NCBI RefSeq assembly: GCF_003369915.1 | Contig: NC_046673.1 | Span: forward strand, 16,848,001 to 16,912,000 | Origin: Drosophila miranda | Taxonomy: Eukaryota > Arthropoda > Insecta > Diptera > Drosophilidae | Direction: 5' to 3' | Length of the DNA stretch: 64,000 nucleotides | Shown: piece by piece, positions 46,820 to 58,866 of the stretch | Position numbering within the stretch: the stretch's first letter is position 1 | How the letters are laid out: the number at the start of each line of letters is the position of its first letter | Notes under the pieces: model-generated | Database searches by the model: none | Seen by the model: the letters and a program-made list of their open reading frames with translations, nothing else | What the model was told of the DNA's origin: nothing | Made by a program: the position numbers and the translations under genes

Positions 46820-48318
46820 ATGCTGAACACATTCAGCTCGGTGAGGCAGTACCTCAAGTTCGATATTACGCGGGTGATCATCGACAATATTGTCTTCAAG
46901 CTGCACTATCGCTGGACCTTTGTCATCCTCCTGGTGGCCACACTACTGATCACCTCCCGCCAGTACATTGGCGAACATATCCAGTGTATATCCGATGCTG
47001 TGATTGCACCGGTGATCAATACCTTTTGTTTCTTTACGCCCACTTTTACTGTGGTAAGTACATCACAAGCCATGGTAACATTCTATGGTTTGGGGCCTTC
47101 TCAAATGGTAGACAGAGATTTCGGATACGGAGGAATCATTTTGAAAGATTCAAAAATCTTTTGAACTAAAAAGTGCGATCTATTTCCATTTTTCCAGGTG
47201 AAGCACTACAACAATACTGCCTTTAAGAATGGTGAAATCTTCTCGCCTGGTATCGGACCGTTCAATCAAAATGAGGATAAGATCAAGCGCCATGGCTACT
47301 ATCAGTGGGTGCCGTTTGTGCTGTTCTTCCAGGCGCTCTGCTTCTATGTGCCGCACTTTCTATGGAAGAAGTGGGAGGGCGGACGGGTCAAGGCCTTGGT
47401 CTTTGGCCTCCGGATGGTGGGCCTCACCAAATACCTCAAGAACGATAGTCTACGGATTGGCAAGCTGAACATACCCTCGATGGCGGAGGCCGATGAGCGG
47501 ATAAAGGACATCCGTCGGACAATGATCGATCGCATGCGATTGAATCAGTCTTGGGGCGCACATTTGGTCTTTGCCGAGGTGCTCAATCTGGTGAATCTGC
47601 TGTTGCAGATCACCTGGACGAACCGCTTCCTGGCCGGAGAGTTCCTCACACTGGGCCCGAAGGCTCTGCACTCCCGATGGGTGGACGAGATGAATGCCTT
47701 GGATATCGTCTTCCCCAAGGTGACCAAGTGTAAGTTCTTCAAGTTCGGCGCCTCCGGATCGCTGCAGGAGCACGACACCCTCTGTGTGATGGCCCTGAAC
47801 ATCATGAACGAGAAAATCTATGTGATATTGTGGTTCTGGTATGCCTTCCTGTTGATTGTCACCGTTCTGGGTCTCGTCTGGCGACTTCTGACGCTGTTCT
47901 TTTACAAAAAGTGAGTAGACGAGTACTCAACCCTTAACCCTTTTGATAATCCCATCCATCATACAGCTTGACCTTTACCCGCTGGTCTCTGTATTGGGCC
48001 AAGCCGGGTAGAGTGGACGAGAACGAGATCTCTGCGGTGATCGACAAGTGCAACTTCTCCAACTGGATGTTCCTCTTCTTTCTGCGCACCAACTTATCCG
48101 AGTTCCTGTTCAAGAAGATCATCTATCATCTGGCCAGCGAGTTCCCCGATCCCGATCGCGACAACGACATCAATGCGTATCGCGATCGTGTACCCCACTA
48201 TCCGGACACTAGTGGCCTGGACACAACGGATTCTCCCCTGCTGCATCTGCGTCATCCATCCACAGCTCCGCACCAGCTTCCATCGACGTCAGGGATGTCC
48301 ACCAAGCAGCCCGTCTGA
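46820..48318 (+). CDS. Inx7: Innexin 7 gap-junction protein (432 aa, three exons)
   Basis: The exons are 46820-47053, 47198-47910 and 47967-48318. They are joined through GTAAGT/TTTCCAG and GTGAGT/ATACAG splice sites with an Asn codon split AA|C. Four membrane segments lie at about 33-50, 116-131, 200-222 and 286-310. The YYQW signature is at 112-115. Extracellular cysteines are Cys56/Cys70 and Cys256/Cys274. The cytoplasmic tail (317-432) is longer than in Inx2 and ends in a Pro/His/Ser-rich low-complexity part. The first intron lies in the first extracellular loop. The second lies just after the last membrane segment. Total length is close to the known Inx7 (about 438 residues). It forms intercellular channels with partner innexins in embryonic epithelia and nervous system. 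Possible poly(A) signal ATTAAA near 48384. Confidence 0.96.
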
Positions 48319-48399
48319 ACGGAATCAAAACCCGATTCCAATTCCGAACCCCTACCAGAACCAGAATAATTTATTCATTTCGATTAAATCTAGGCAGTT

Positions 48400-49590
48400 A
48401 ATTATTTCAAATGCTTTTTTTTATTTTAAATATAGGTATATATATTTTTAAGTGTATGCATTTTTTGGTTCTTTTATTTTGTTTTCTTTTTTGGGGAGTG
48501 TAACAGGTTTTTGGATCTGGCCAAAATGGCCGACAAAAAAAACTGTAATTTCGATTTCGGAATTTCAAATGAAAAAAAAAAACGAGACACCTCCATTCGA
48601 GGGCTGTGAAACGTGGGCGTGGCTGACAGTTTTGTGGTTTTGGTGACCCACTTTATGGCCTGTTCCTACGCGGTTTTGAAAGTGTCTCCACCAAGCTATG
48701 GGCCCAGCCCAGTGAAGTTTTTATGGATGGTGTGTGCTTGGGAAATTTCAATGGATTCCCATCCAAAAGATCCAGAGATATTGTACTATGTATTCGTATG
48801 ATTGCTGTGGTTTTCTCCACTGATAAGCACTGAAGCTTGTTTGCTTCCATTGGGATATCATACCCTGTTGGTAACTCAATGATTTCCCATAGAATACCCC
48901 ATAGAAAACCTAAATAAATACACATACAATCAAAGGCAAATAACGAATGGAGAGACCTTCTCTCCTTTGTCCCAATAAAAATATATCCGATCCCAAGATT
49001 AAAAGATAATTGTACACAAAGATAAGAACACCTTTCTCTTGTCGGAGATTTTCCAAGGAGACTGATCCCTTTTGGCAGACCCGTAAATCCTTATAAAGTC
49101 ATTGTATCTATAGGATGAGTGAAACAACAAATTAGTATGAGAAGCCTCTGGTCTGACACATTTTTGCACTTACTTTTGGCAAGTATTTCCAAATACGATG
49201 ACGACTCTTGCGCCATACGCGTCGAGGTGTAATGGCAGGCTAGTTATGACACCTGCTTAGCACCAAGTCGAGAAGTCGACGAGGCACTCGGACATTCGAA
49301 TCTCTTGAGAAGTTGATTTGATGACAAGATTTCGCTTTGATAGTTTGCGGTCAATGTTAACCGGATTGGAATGGCTTGGATTGGATTGGATTGGAATGGA
49401 ATGAGTTCGGGGATTAGATTGGCCTGGGTTCATTCATTTGGTCATGCAAAAGTTCAACTTTCGAAACTGTCCAGGTCCAATACGGGCCCCCCGATCGACT
49501 TCAAGATCGAGAACAAAAAAGAGTTGGCGTTGGAGAGCCGATCAGGTTTACGAGTATCTTTTGTCTCTTCAGACAGACAGTCTCTGTCTC
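48400..49590. other. Intergenic
   Basis: AT-rich with short low-complexity runs. No gene or RNA recognised. Confidence 0.5.
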
Positions 49591-49596
49591 AATTTG

Positions 49597-50589
49597 TATA
49601 CCCGATACTCAAAATGAGTATTGGGGTATATTAGATTTGTGGTAAAAGTGGATGTATGTAACGTCCAGAAGGAATCGTTTCCGACCCCATAAAGTATATA
49701 TATCTTGATCAGCATTAATAGCCGAGTCGATTGAGCCCTGTCTGTCTGTCCGTCCGTCCGTCTGTCCGTCTGTCCGTCCCCTTCAGCGCCCAGTGCTCAA
49801 AGACTATAAGAGCTAGAGCAACGTTGTTTTGGATCCAGACTTCTGTGATATGTCACTGCTACAAAAATATTTCAAAACTTCGCCCCGCCCACTTCCGCCC
49901 CCACAAAGGACGAAAATCTGTGGCATCCACATTTTTAAAGATACGATAAAACCAAAAATCTCAACCAGATCGTATAATTATTATAGCCAGAATCGAGAAA
50001 ACAATTTCATTCTTTCTCGCTCTGTCTCTCTCTAACACACAGGTTTCATGGTCGACTTTGCCAATTGCAAAATATGAGTTCAAGGATCTCAGAACCTATA
50101 AGAGCCAGAGCAACCAAATTTGGTATCCACACTCCTGTGATATCGGACCTTGACCGTTTCGTGTCCAAATTTCGCCACACCCCCTTCCGCCTACGCAAGG
50201 ACGAAAATCTGGGGCATCCACAAATCTCAGAGACTATTAAGGCTAGAGTAACCAAATTTGGTATCCGCACTTCTGTTAGATCTCACTATAAAACGTATAT
50301 CTCAGAATTTCGCCCCACCCTTTTCCGCCCCCACAAAAGACGAAAATCTGTTGCATCCACAATATTGCACATTCGAGAAAACTAAAAACGCAGAATCATA
50401 GATAACGACCATATCTATCAGATTGCTGAATCTGGACCAGATCAGACAAATCAATTTGCACTGGCTACGCAGCGCCCGACGTCACGCTCAGACTGATTTT
50501 CTGTCTCTCTCGCACGCACTCTTTGTCGTGTCGTTTAATATTAGCGGCGTCTGCCGGAGGAGAGTTAAACTGACTTAGTATCGGGTATA
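49597..50589 (+). mobile_element. Interspersed repeat, 993 bp, with 11-bp terminal inverted repeats
   Basis: The left end TATACCCGATA (49597-49607) and right end TATCGGGTATA (50579-50589) are exact inverted repeats. The left end itself forms a hairpin (49597-49631, one mismatch). Next to it is the phrase CTTGATCAGCATTAATAGCC (49713-49732), then a TCTG/TCCG pyrimidine repeat (about 49738-49780). Inside are three diverged copies of an approximately 140-bp unit (about 49795-49935, 50080-50222, 50223-50365), each ending near GACGAAAATCTG. There are no coding frames. This body plan is common among small non-autonomous Drosophila elements of the DINE-1/Helitron-like type (ISY/ISX in the obscura group). 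The family assignment is inference. Confidence 0.7.
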
Positions 50590-53500
50590 ACTGTAAAGTT
50601 GCGGTGTTCGCAGCAACTCACAACGTTCCCCCTCGTTTTTTATTCTTTTTGTATCGAACCAAATCGAATCGAATCGAACGCTGTGTGCATATCAAGTGAC
50701 TTCTTTCTTTCGCTTGCCTTAAAATCCCCAACAAAGCTGAAAACCAGCTCCTCGAATACTATATCAAACAATAAATAATGTGTTCAGCTTGCTCTCTGTC
50801 ATGCACTAACAATCATGGGGTCAACTTACTATCCTGTCCAGATATGTAATGACGTATATGTCTGATGTCTGCCATTAAAAAATTATATGAATAATAACAC
50901 TACAGAAAAATGTGCTACAGAATTTTTTGTAGAGAAAAAACGTAGTATTGTATTTATTTTAAAGTGTTGCATATTTAGATTAAAAAACCTTTGTTTTAAA
51001 TCAAAGTGAATTCTATTTAATTTCTCTATTTGTGTATTTCAAACCCGAATATTTAATTTAAATATGGGTGTGCCAATTTTTGTCTGAGTGTATAGACTTT
51101 TAATTGACTTTTTCCAAGCCTTTGCTATATCATTATATGGTAAAGAAATATTTTCATGTTTGTATAAGAGTACCTACAATAGTGCTTAAGCTGTTGTCAG
51201 TTGGAGATACTTTTGGAAGAGCATCAAGGATACCCTGGATACTTCTACAATATAATGCCATGAACCAGATATAATTTATTTCTGAATTAATTAATCGTAT
51301 AGCATCATCTAGAGTATTCTTCGTGGAGTAGGGTATTCATGTATCTGTTTCTATTTTAGGCTTCGTTTTCGTTTAATTTTTTCTTCGGTTGTTGTTGTTG
51401 TTGCTGCTGCTGGTGAATGACCGTTAACATTTATGAGATCGAAGTGGTTTTTTTCTGTTTCTGTGTTGTTTCTCGGTTTCTCGTTTTTGGGCATCGGTCA
51501 AGATTTCGTTTGATCTGTCTTTTGTTCTATTAAGTTGTCTTTGTAGCAGAGTTTGAGATCTTTTGGATTGGATTAGGGTGTATCTACATTAGGGGGAGAT
51601 GGAAAGCGATAGAAAGAGAGAGAGAGAGATCGATCCCAAGGCAATTTAATTAGAGATACGAAGACAGCGGGACTACCTTCAATTATCCAAATTGATGCGA
51701 CAATTAACACTTTTGAACTTTTGCGGCTGCTGCCTCACCTCGAGAAATATTGGAGGATGACCTATAGAAGGGGATGGGCTGGGCTGGACTGGGAATTTGT
51801 TGCCAATAAATTGTATGCAATTGGAACACTTGTTGCATGCCATTTGCCATCCCAATCTTGGCATGCAAATTTATTTCAATTGCATTTAATTTGTGCGGAT
51901 TAGCAGACACCAAGACACAAGGTGGGAGGGTGTTTCCAGGCTGGAGACTGGAGACTAGTCAGCCTACCAATTAAGAGTCACAATTTATAGCGATTTATTA
52001 GCAATTTAGAAACGTTGAACTGGGGCCGGGCCTCATTTGCTATTCGAATTTTGACATATTTTGCAGCTTCCTTCCACGTGATTCGACGGATAACAAATAC
52101 TAATTGCTCTCGGGGGGAATGGGGTCTATGGCGTTTTTTCGTTTTAGGGAATGTAAAAGATTGGGTGGATTGGAATGGAGCATGAAAGGGATAGGGAATG
52201 CAGATATTTAATTTTTCGGGTATCAAAGATATAAACATGTACAAAAGGAAGAGGAAATATGCTCTTAAATGTCAAGAAGGTGGAATACTGCAAGATTCAG
52301 ATAACGTAGAATATAGTCTATGATATTCAATGGTATAAAGATGGCTAGTTCTTGAAGAAGATTTACATTGCGAATAGATAGAGGATGGAGGAGGATACAG
52401 AACAAAAGTTATAATATATAATGGAACAGAATAGAGAGAAATAAAATGCAGAGATACAAAAAGGGTAGAAATCTGGCTCTGAAAACTGATAGATAGAAGT
52501 ACAAAAATATTGACTTTAATACATTTATGGAATAATTTACGAAATTGAAAGGCAAATATTCATATAAAGCATTTCCCTCCTTAATGGAAATTACATATAC
52601 ATATATGATGATTTTAGTAGGTACTTAGATAAATGTAATTTATGAGATGGAGTAGGCAAAAAGTTTTAAATATAGTGTCAAAGTATGTATGAGTATTGAT
52701 GGTATATATGTAAGTAGATGGGATACATAGATTACAGAGTCCAGATGTGTTTAAGGGTAGGTTTTAAAGGGAACATACATGTATATAGCCATACATGTAT
52801 AATAATCCCTCTATTATATGAACAAGTTTTGGGTCATATTTCAGCATATGTCTGACCGCCAAAGAGCTTCTGCACGTAAATAAATTATTGATAAATCGCG
52901 GCACCACGAGGATATTTAACTTGCATGTGAAAAGGGGATTGCAGGGGCTTGTACATATATAATTATAAATTGGGATTGAATGTTCTGTGGCTATTGCTAT
53001 TACTATAGTATACATATCCGCTAAAGTCTAGACTCTCAATTACTTAATATTTAAGTAAAGATGATATATCTTAATGTCTAGCAATATAGATACTCTCCTA
53101 CTTAAAAGTCATAGAATGGCAATAGTTTTGGAACGTCTATCTATTGCGTTGTCTTACATTTATCGCTGTGGTTACGACCCCCCTCCCCATGGAGCTTACA
53201 CAAACCCTTACTCAACGAGGAAATTGAGGATTTTTGGGGAAAATCGCGTGTGAATAACCTCCATTGCGTCGTTTTCATTTTGCAACAAACACGTGGGGAA
53301 AGACTGTCGGTTCTTTGTGTCCTTTGTGTCCTTTGTGTTGTCATACTTTCGTGTCCTTGCTTCCGCAAATGACGCCAAAAATTTCCATCCACGAAAAGCA
53401 TAGGTCAGTGCGAGTCGAGTGCAATTTGGAGTTGAGTGGAATGTGGACTTCGACTGAGTCGAGTTGAGTGAAAGTTAGAAGCAGGAACAGGAAGCAGGAA

Positions 53501-56455
53501 GCAAGAACAAAGGATAAACTCGCTCTCTTTCTCTGTCTGTCTCTCTCTGTGTCTCTCTTTTTCTCTGTACTGAGAGATCAACCCCCGGACTAATGACGCA
53601 GCAGCCTCATAAAAACTGATTTTTCTATGAAATACCCAACATCATCCCATCATCCGAAATTCGTTTTCGTTTGCAGATTCAGATTCAGAAGTTCTGGTTC
53701 AAATGTTTATGCTCGGGGTTGTCCCGTCCCTATTCGGGGGTTGTTCCACACGAGCTCGGTCTCTCTCTGGACTGCTTGTGTGTGCTTAGTGTGGCATGTG
53801 GCATGTGGCATGTTTCGAATGTTGGAAATTTACAAGAATTTTCAAAATGCTTGTTGTCTGTGTCTGTTGTCTGGTCTGGAGTTTGTGCCTCGTCTGCATT
53901 TCGTTTTTGTGGCTATTTTGGTTGCGCTTGGCAGTGACCTTGAGCCAGCCATCGCATGCTGCCAGATCTGCCCTCTACCATTGTATTCTATCCCCTATTC
54001 GTCCCCCGGATTTCCAGCCTCAACACATCGCACATCGCCCATTGCCCTCCACCGATTCAACAAAGTTCTGTTTACACATCTTGTGTCTATCAGCTAAAAC
54101 ATTGTTAACCTTTCGCTTCATAGATTTTTATATATTTACATGTACTACATACATACATATGTATACCCATAGAGGTGTTCACATTTCACAATCACAATCG
54201 GAACGAGGGGACTTTTTGGAATGTTTGAAGACGGAACCAGACTATGAAAAATCGAAGCGGCATTCGAATACGTAGAATAACAATATTAAAAGCTGTTAGA
54301 AACAGTATTCTGGTTTGAAAAGTATAATTACATGATTGAAAGAAAAACACATTTCACATCCAGACAAAAGTACTTAAAAATTCCTAACCCTAATCATCTA
54401 ACAACCGAAAATGTTGCATAATTTTAAACATACTCGTATGTACATATATATTTGTATATTTTTTAGAAATAATTAGGGGTTAAGACCCCTGGCAACCCCC
54501 CCGTCTCATTGGATTAGGCAACAAAAAAAAATACCCTCGATACCCTACTATTTGGCGACGACCCAAAGTAAAATATCGGACTACGACGACAACGACGAAC
54601 CAAAACTGGTTTTTGTAATAAAGATATTGCCCACTAAATGATCGTTTTGTTCAATGATGACACTTGCTTTTTCTTGAAGGATTGAGCATTGAACAATTCT
54701 ATGAAAAATTCTTACAACGACTCCAACAAAGTCTTTTGCGTGTTCAATGAATGTACAAGGCATGCTATTAAATCCAATTCAGAATGTTTTTTCATTCGAC
54801 TATCTATATTTATCTAACAGATAATAATACAATTACTAGCTATCTTCATTCAAAGGGAATTAGTTGAGAATGGGATTATCAAAATCGATCGAACTGTGAG
54901 AGTATTCAAGTCTTTGCTTCTCCATGTGATGGAAGACCATTCTCAAACGAACCATAAAATGAAAATCTGTCATCCCATCGATATGCCATGTCACATTTCT
55001 ATCATTTGTATATGCTTACCTTCATTTCCATCTGAATATTAGCTAAACAGTAGACCTATTTATACTATTTTTTCTGTTTTTCCATTACAAATCTTTAAAT
55101 CTTCTATGGGACGGCAGACAGAGATGGGGATACAGTGGGAGAGAGGGCAATTGTGTCAGTGGAAATGCTGATAAAGAATCGACTCGTAGCGATTAGAATA
55201 CGAAAACATAGTACTTTGTCGAGCGCCTGGATCTTTGGATCCCTTTCCTTGTTTCGCTGCCTCTCCTCCCTGGTGTTTGGTGTGGATGTCACAGCGGTCG
55301 GTGGCCATGCCGCATGCCCAATGATAGCGCCTCAAGGCGCTTTCAATTTATACAATTACGCAACAGTGCGGCTCTGCTATTCGTGCCGCGGGGTTCATCC
55401 AACTTATGGGGCTTACGGGGCTGTTGTGTGGGCAGAGCGTTGCCTCAGGTTGCCATAGGTTCTTTGTGCCTTTAAACGACCGGCCGCAAATTGCGCTGGC
55501 TTAAATGATCTCTCGCTCAATTGCCAAATGGAAGAATGTCAAATCCAATTCCGATTGATGATTGCGATTGCCGTTCGATTCCGGAGGTCAGTCGATTGAC
55601 AAACAGAATCTTTCAAAGGCAAGCCGAGAACAGTCTTCGAGAAGTGTGTCACTAGTAGCACAAGGGCCACTATCTTGGCTATTGGATCTATTTATACCGC
55701 TTAAATAGGATTAACATAAGGTTAAAGTTTGATGCGGTATTCATGAAAATATATTCATTTAAAGAATGACATAAAACACAGACACCACGGAGACAAGTAC
55801 GATGATTCTTTTTGTATTTCCAAGTTCCACGTTCGACTATGGTTTATGTAGTTCTTAAATGAAACTTTAGCGAATGACATGATATGAATTGTGACCAGGA
55901 GACCATTGAAAAGCCAATACATTAAATATGATGTTTCAGCCATAAAATATCATTCTAATAGATACATATGTATATTATGTTGGATTTAATAGGGTATAGA
56001 ATAGGGTATGGATATCGGCGTAAGGATGTGTTTTGTGTTTCAGAGTTGCGCAAGCGTGCCCCTAATCGAGTCGCGGAGAGAAAGAGAAAAATATGTGGAG
56101 AGCCCTTCTACATCGATCTCCATTGTTGTTCCTCAGTCCAGGCGTTCCTCTCTCTCGCTCTGTTCAACTTTGAGTTGCGCTCAAAGTGTGTGTTCCACTG
56201 CCAAAGCGTTCCCATGCCCCCAAAACCAATTAAATATACATCTGTGAGGTTTCTCTATTTGTTTTGTGTGTGTCTGTCTCTTCACTCTTTACTTTGTTAC
56301 AACTTAAAAATTAAAAGCTTAAGGTACTACGAAAAAAAAAAAAACTAAACGATGCACAACGTGTAGAAGAAGCTGAAACAGTGTAGCTTCTTTGTTCGCG
56401 ATCTCTCTCTCTCTGTCTTTCTCTCACTGTGGGAGAGACTCTCCTCTCCACAGCT
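50590..56455. other. Intergenic, AT-rich, no supported gene
   Basis: Includes GTTGTTGTTGTTGTT (about 51388-51402), a GA tract (about 51614-51628) and a CCTTTGTGT triplication (about 53310-53337). The open frames at about 53.6-54.3 kb have no domain or promoter support. Confidence 0.45.
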
Positions 56456-56911
56456 TCAGCGTTGCCAGATGAGCCAGAGCGCAAGCATCAGGCCGGCCAC
56501 ACCCCATTTACCGTTGCCAAAGGGCCTCGTCAGCTGTGAAACGGCGCCATTGCACCCATCTGAGTCGCAGGTGTAGATGCAGCTGCGATAGTCCATGCGG
56601 TCACCCTTGTTCCGCACGTAGTCACAATAGTTGCCCAGATCCTTGGAGCTGCAGAAGCGCTTCGCTCCAATGCCGCCCTCGAAGCGGCCGACATGCTTCA
56701 CACAAAACTGTGCCCCATGGACGCTGGAGCAGTTCTGCGGCTGGATGTCCGGCTGATCGTACCGCTCGAACCACTCGCCGCACTGGAAGGGATGCTCCGT
56801 GTCGCTCGTATCGCACACATAGCACTCGATGGCCTCACCAAAGGGCACCAGGCACAGGCACAAGCAGAGGCAGAGCAGCGATGCGATCCACCACTGGGAC
56901 AGCGATGACAT
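56456..56911 (-). CDS. bou: Ly6/three-finger GPI-anchored protein, probably Boudin (151 aa)
   Basis: The ATG at 56911 is chosen because it gives a clean signal peptide (MSSLSQWWIASLLCLCLCL, about 1-27). The upstream extension has no ATG. The mature part starts IECYVCDTSD, the Ly6 opening Cys-x2-Cys. Ten cysteines (30, 33, 44, 61, 70, 87, 96, 111, 115, 120) end in the diagnostic CxxxxCN motif (Cys115, Cys120-Asn121). A possible N-glycosylation site is NCS at 60. A C-terminal hydrophobic tail (about 136-150) suits GPI attachment. Boudin is an extracellular Ly6 protein required for septate junctions. The name rests on my recollection of its core sequence and X-linkage; the Ly6 family call is firm. 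A CCCATAG sequence at about 56940-56946 on the minus strand could be the acceptor of a 5' UTR intron. Confidence 0.85.
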   Translation of the reverse strand: MSSLSQWWIASLLCLCLCLCLVPFGEAIECYVCDTSDTEHPFQCGEWFERYDQPDIQPQNCSSVHGAQFCVKHVGRFEGGIGAKRFCSSKDLGNYCDYVRNKGDRMDYRSCIYTCDSDGCNGAVSQLTRPFGNGKWGVAGLMLALWLIWQR

Positions 56912-56946
56912 TCTCGATTGCCTTCGATTGCACAATGCTATGGGCA

Positions 56947-58060
56947 GGGGTTAAGCAGGGCAGGGTGGGGGGGTGCGCTGCGCTGGTTGCTTGGCGTGAC
57001 GTGACGTGACGGAGACAACAACAACAAAAACAACAGCGTTCGGTTTTTTGGAGAGTCAAAAAGTGGTCTCAGCGTCGTCAGCAAATGCCAGGTTTGAACT
57101 GTGTACTGAAGCGCTGTTTCAACTTCGTTTCCGTTCGTTTCACGTGTCGCTGCGTGTCTACCTCAGCTCTGAAAGAGAATGAGCGAAAGAGAGAGAGAAA
57201 GAGGGCTTGCGTCCAAGCGGGCTTAGGCAAGGTGCATTTTCCTCAAGGTGCGGCATTTCCACTCCTGGAGTTGCATATTTTGTTGGCCACTCCATCATTC
57301 CCTCTCGCCCGCTCTGCGTGTCTGCCGCAATATAGGTAACCATGAAGAGCAGGTCACTCTGGGACTGCCGCACCCTATGTGAGTACACCTTGGGATTGCG
57401 ATGGCTTGGTCGCTCTCTCCAGTACTGCCTCTCCCAGTGCTTGTGCTGCTTTGTTTGTTTGGTTTTTTGGTTTTTGTGTTCTTTTTTGTTTTGTTAAGGG
57501 GGCAAAACCGGTTGCCAAGCAGCCAGCCCCCAAAATCAGTCCTAGGGCTAAGGCTATCAAGGGTTAAGGCTAGGGCATTCATTCTCGTGTCCTTTTCTGG
57601 CCCCCGGGTTATCCGTGAGACCAGCCCCACAGGAACTTGTTGTGCAGCCAGCAACAGGTATAATAATCGGATTACACACAATCGAAACGAACACAACCAA
57701 AACACACATTCACACACACACACACACACACAGAGAGAGAGTGACAGACAGAGAGAAGGCGAATAATGGGGAGACCAACATTTTTGGTTCTTTGTTTTCC
57801 CCTGTGGCTGTTTTTCTGTATACCCAGTACTCGTGGAGTACAAGAGTATATTAATATACATATATTCGTAATCAGCAAAAATGAACACCTGAAAGTCACA
57901 ATCACTAATCACCACCACCTTACGCCCTATCGACCGAGGGGCACTGCAGCATGACACGCAACACGTACTATAACCGAACCGGTCGCGTTCACAGCAAACG
58001 AATCTGTTTACCACGATATTTTTACGATTCTATGATTTTTCTATGTGTATTTTCTCGAAT
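56947..58060. other. Upstream of the Ly6 gene, with a repeat-end fragment
   Basis: CGTGACGTGACGTGACGG (about 56994-57011) is a short tandem motif with three TGACGT-like half sites. A CA tract lies at about 57713-57731. The hairpin-like sequence at about 57819-57857 resembles the left end of the 49.6 kb repeat. No gene is supported. Confidence 0.45.
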
Positions 58061-58071
58061 AATACCCAGTT

Positions 58072-58450
58072 TTGCCTGAATTTAATCCGTATATTGATAT
58101 TGCAAACGACTTACTAATAATACTCAAATGGTTCAACGGATATGCAATTAGCGTGGTATCTTTTAGTCGGAATAACACAAATAACCTGGGACATACTTGT
58201 TCTTTATTGGAATTTTGGTATTCTTCTTTACTTGGCTTTTTTTTTGTGGAGCTGCCCAATCGAGGGCATTCAACTTACATTTATCTGCTGTGCCCCATCA
58301 ACTGCTTCGACAGCGAGAGAGCCAGTGCCATTGTCAACCGATCGGCCAAGAAGACCCCACTCCCCACAGAAGAGAACCGCGCCAGCCAGCCCACGCCTTT
58401 CAAAGCCAGTTTTTCGTGCCGCTGGTAGCCAGGGCGATTGGATCGAAGTG
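58072..58450 (+). other. GC-rich island with overlapping open frames, possible exon
   Basis: Between about 58295 and 58440 the sequence turns GC-rich and all three plus frames are open. The frame ending at TAG 58426-58428 has strongly GC-biased third positions, as in Drosophila genes (reading CPINCFDSERASAIVNRSA and on to a SCRW end). Another frame carries a hydrophobic region and ends at a possible donor (58462). I cannot choose a frame or identify a family; it may be an exon, a decayed gene or chance. Confidence 0.2.
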
Positions 58451-58810
58451 ACCAAGAGATTGGTATGCGCCAATACATATTTCACCATTTCAATGCAAAT
58501 GCAAATGCACTGCACAATTCCAGCGTCAGCGACGATCCCAAGTGGATTCATGTCGATGCAATGGCCACTTGAGCACCCGTGTTTCCACCTCATAAGAGCT
58601 GTACTCAGATTTCTTTGGGTGTACGTGATCGTTAAGAGACAATTATGAGCTGAAAATCGCTCGTTCTCACCCATGCAGTGGCCGAGAGATGGAGGGGGCA
58701 AGTCAAGTACATGCGAGGAATCTTCAAGATAGTTTTTACAAATATCTTGAAAGAACAAGGAAGATTATACTAAAGATCAGATTTTTAAAGGCCAAAGGGA
58801 TCATAGTAAA

Positions 58811-58816
58811 TTTATT
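58811..58816 (-). terminator. Poly(A) signal AATAAA of the 58.9 kb gene
   Basis: TTTATT on the plus strand, i.e. AATAAA on the minus strand, about 50 nt after the TAA stop of the gene at 58867-59337. Confidence 0.6.
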
Positions 58817-58866
58817 TAAAACTAGTTTGGACTGCAAATTTCGAACAATATTTAATAAAAATATAA

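Noticed and set aside
46424-46906. 160-codon minus-strand frame over the Inx7 start
   Set aside because: It overlaps the Inx7 leader and first exon in antisense and has no domain; its openness is explained by the Inx7 coding and leader sequence.
53627-54275. Cys/Leu-rich open frames of 150-160 codons
   Set aside because: Low-complexity TGTG-rich sequence with no start context, splice sites or conserved features.
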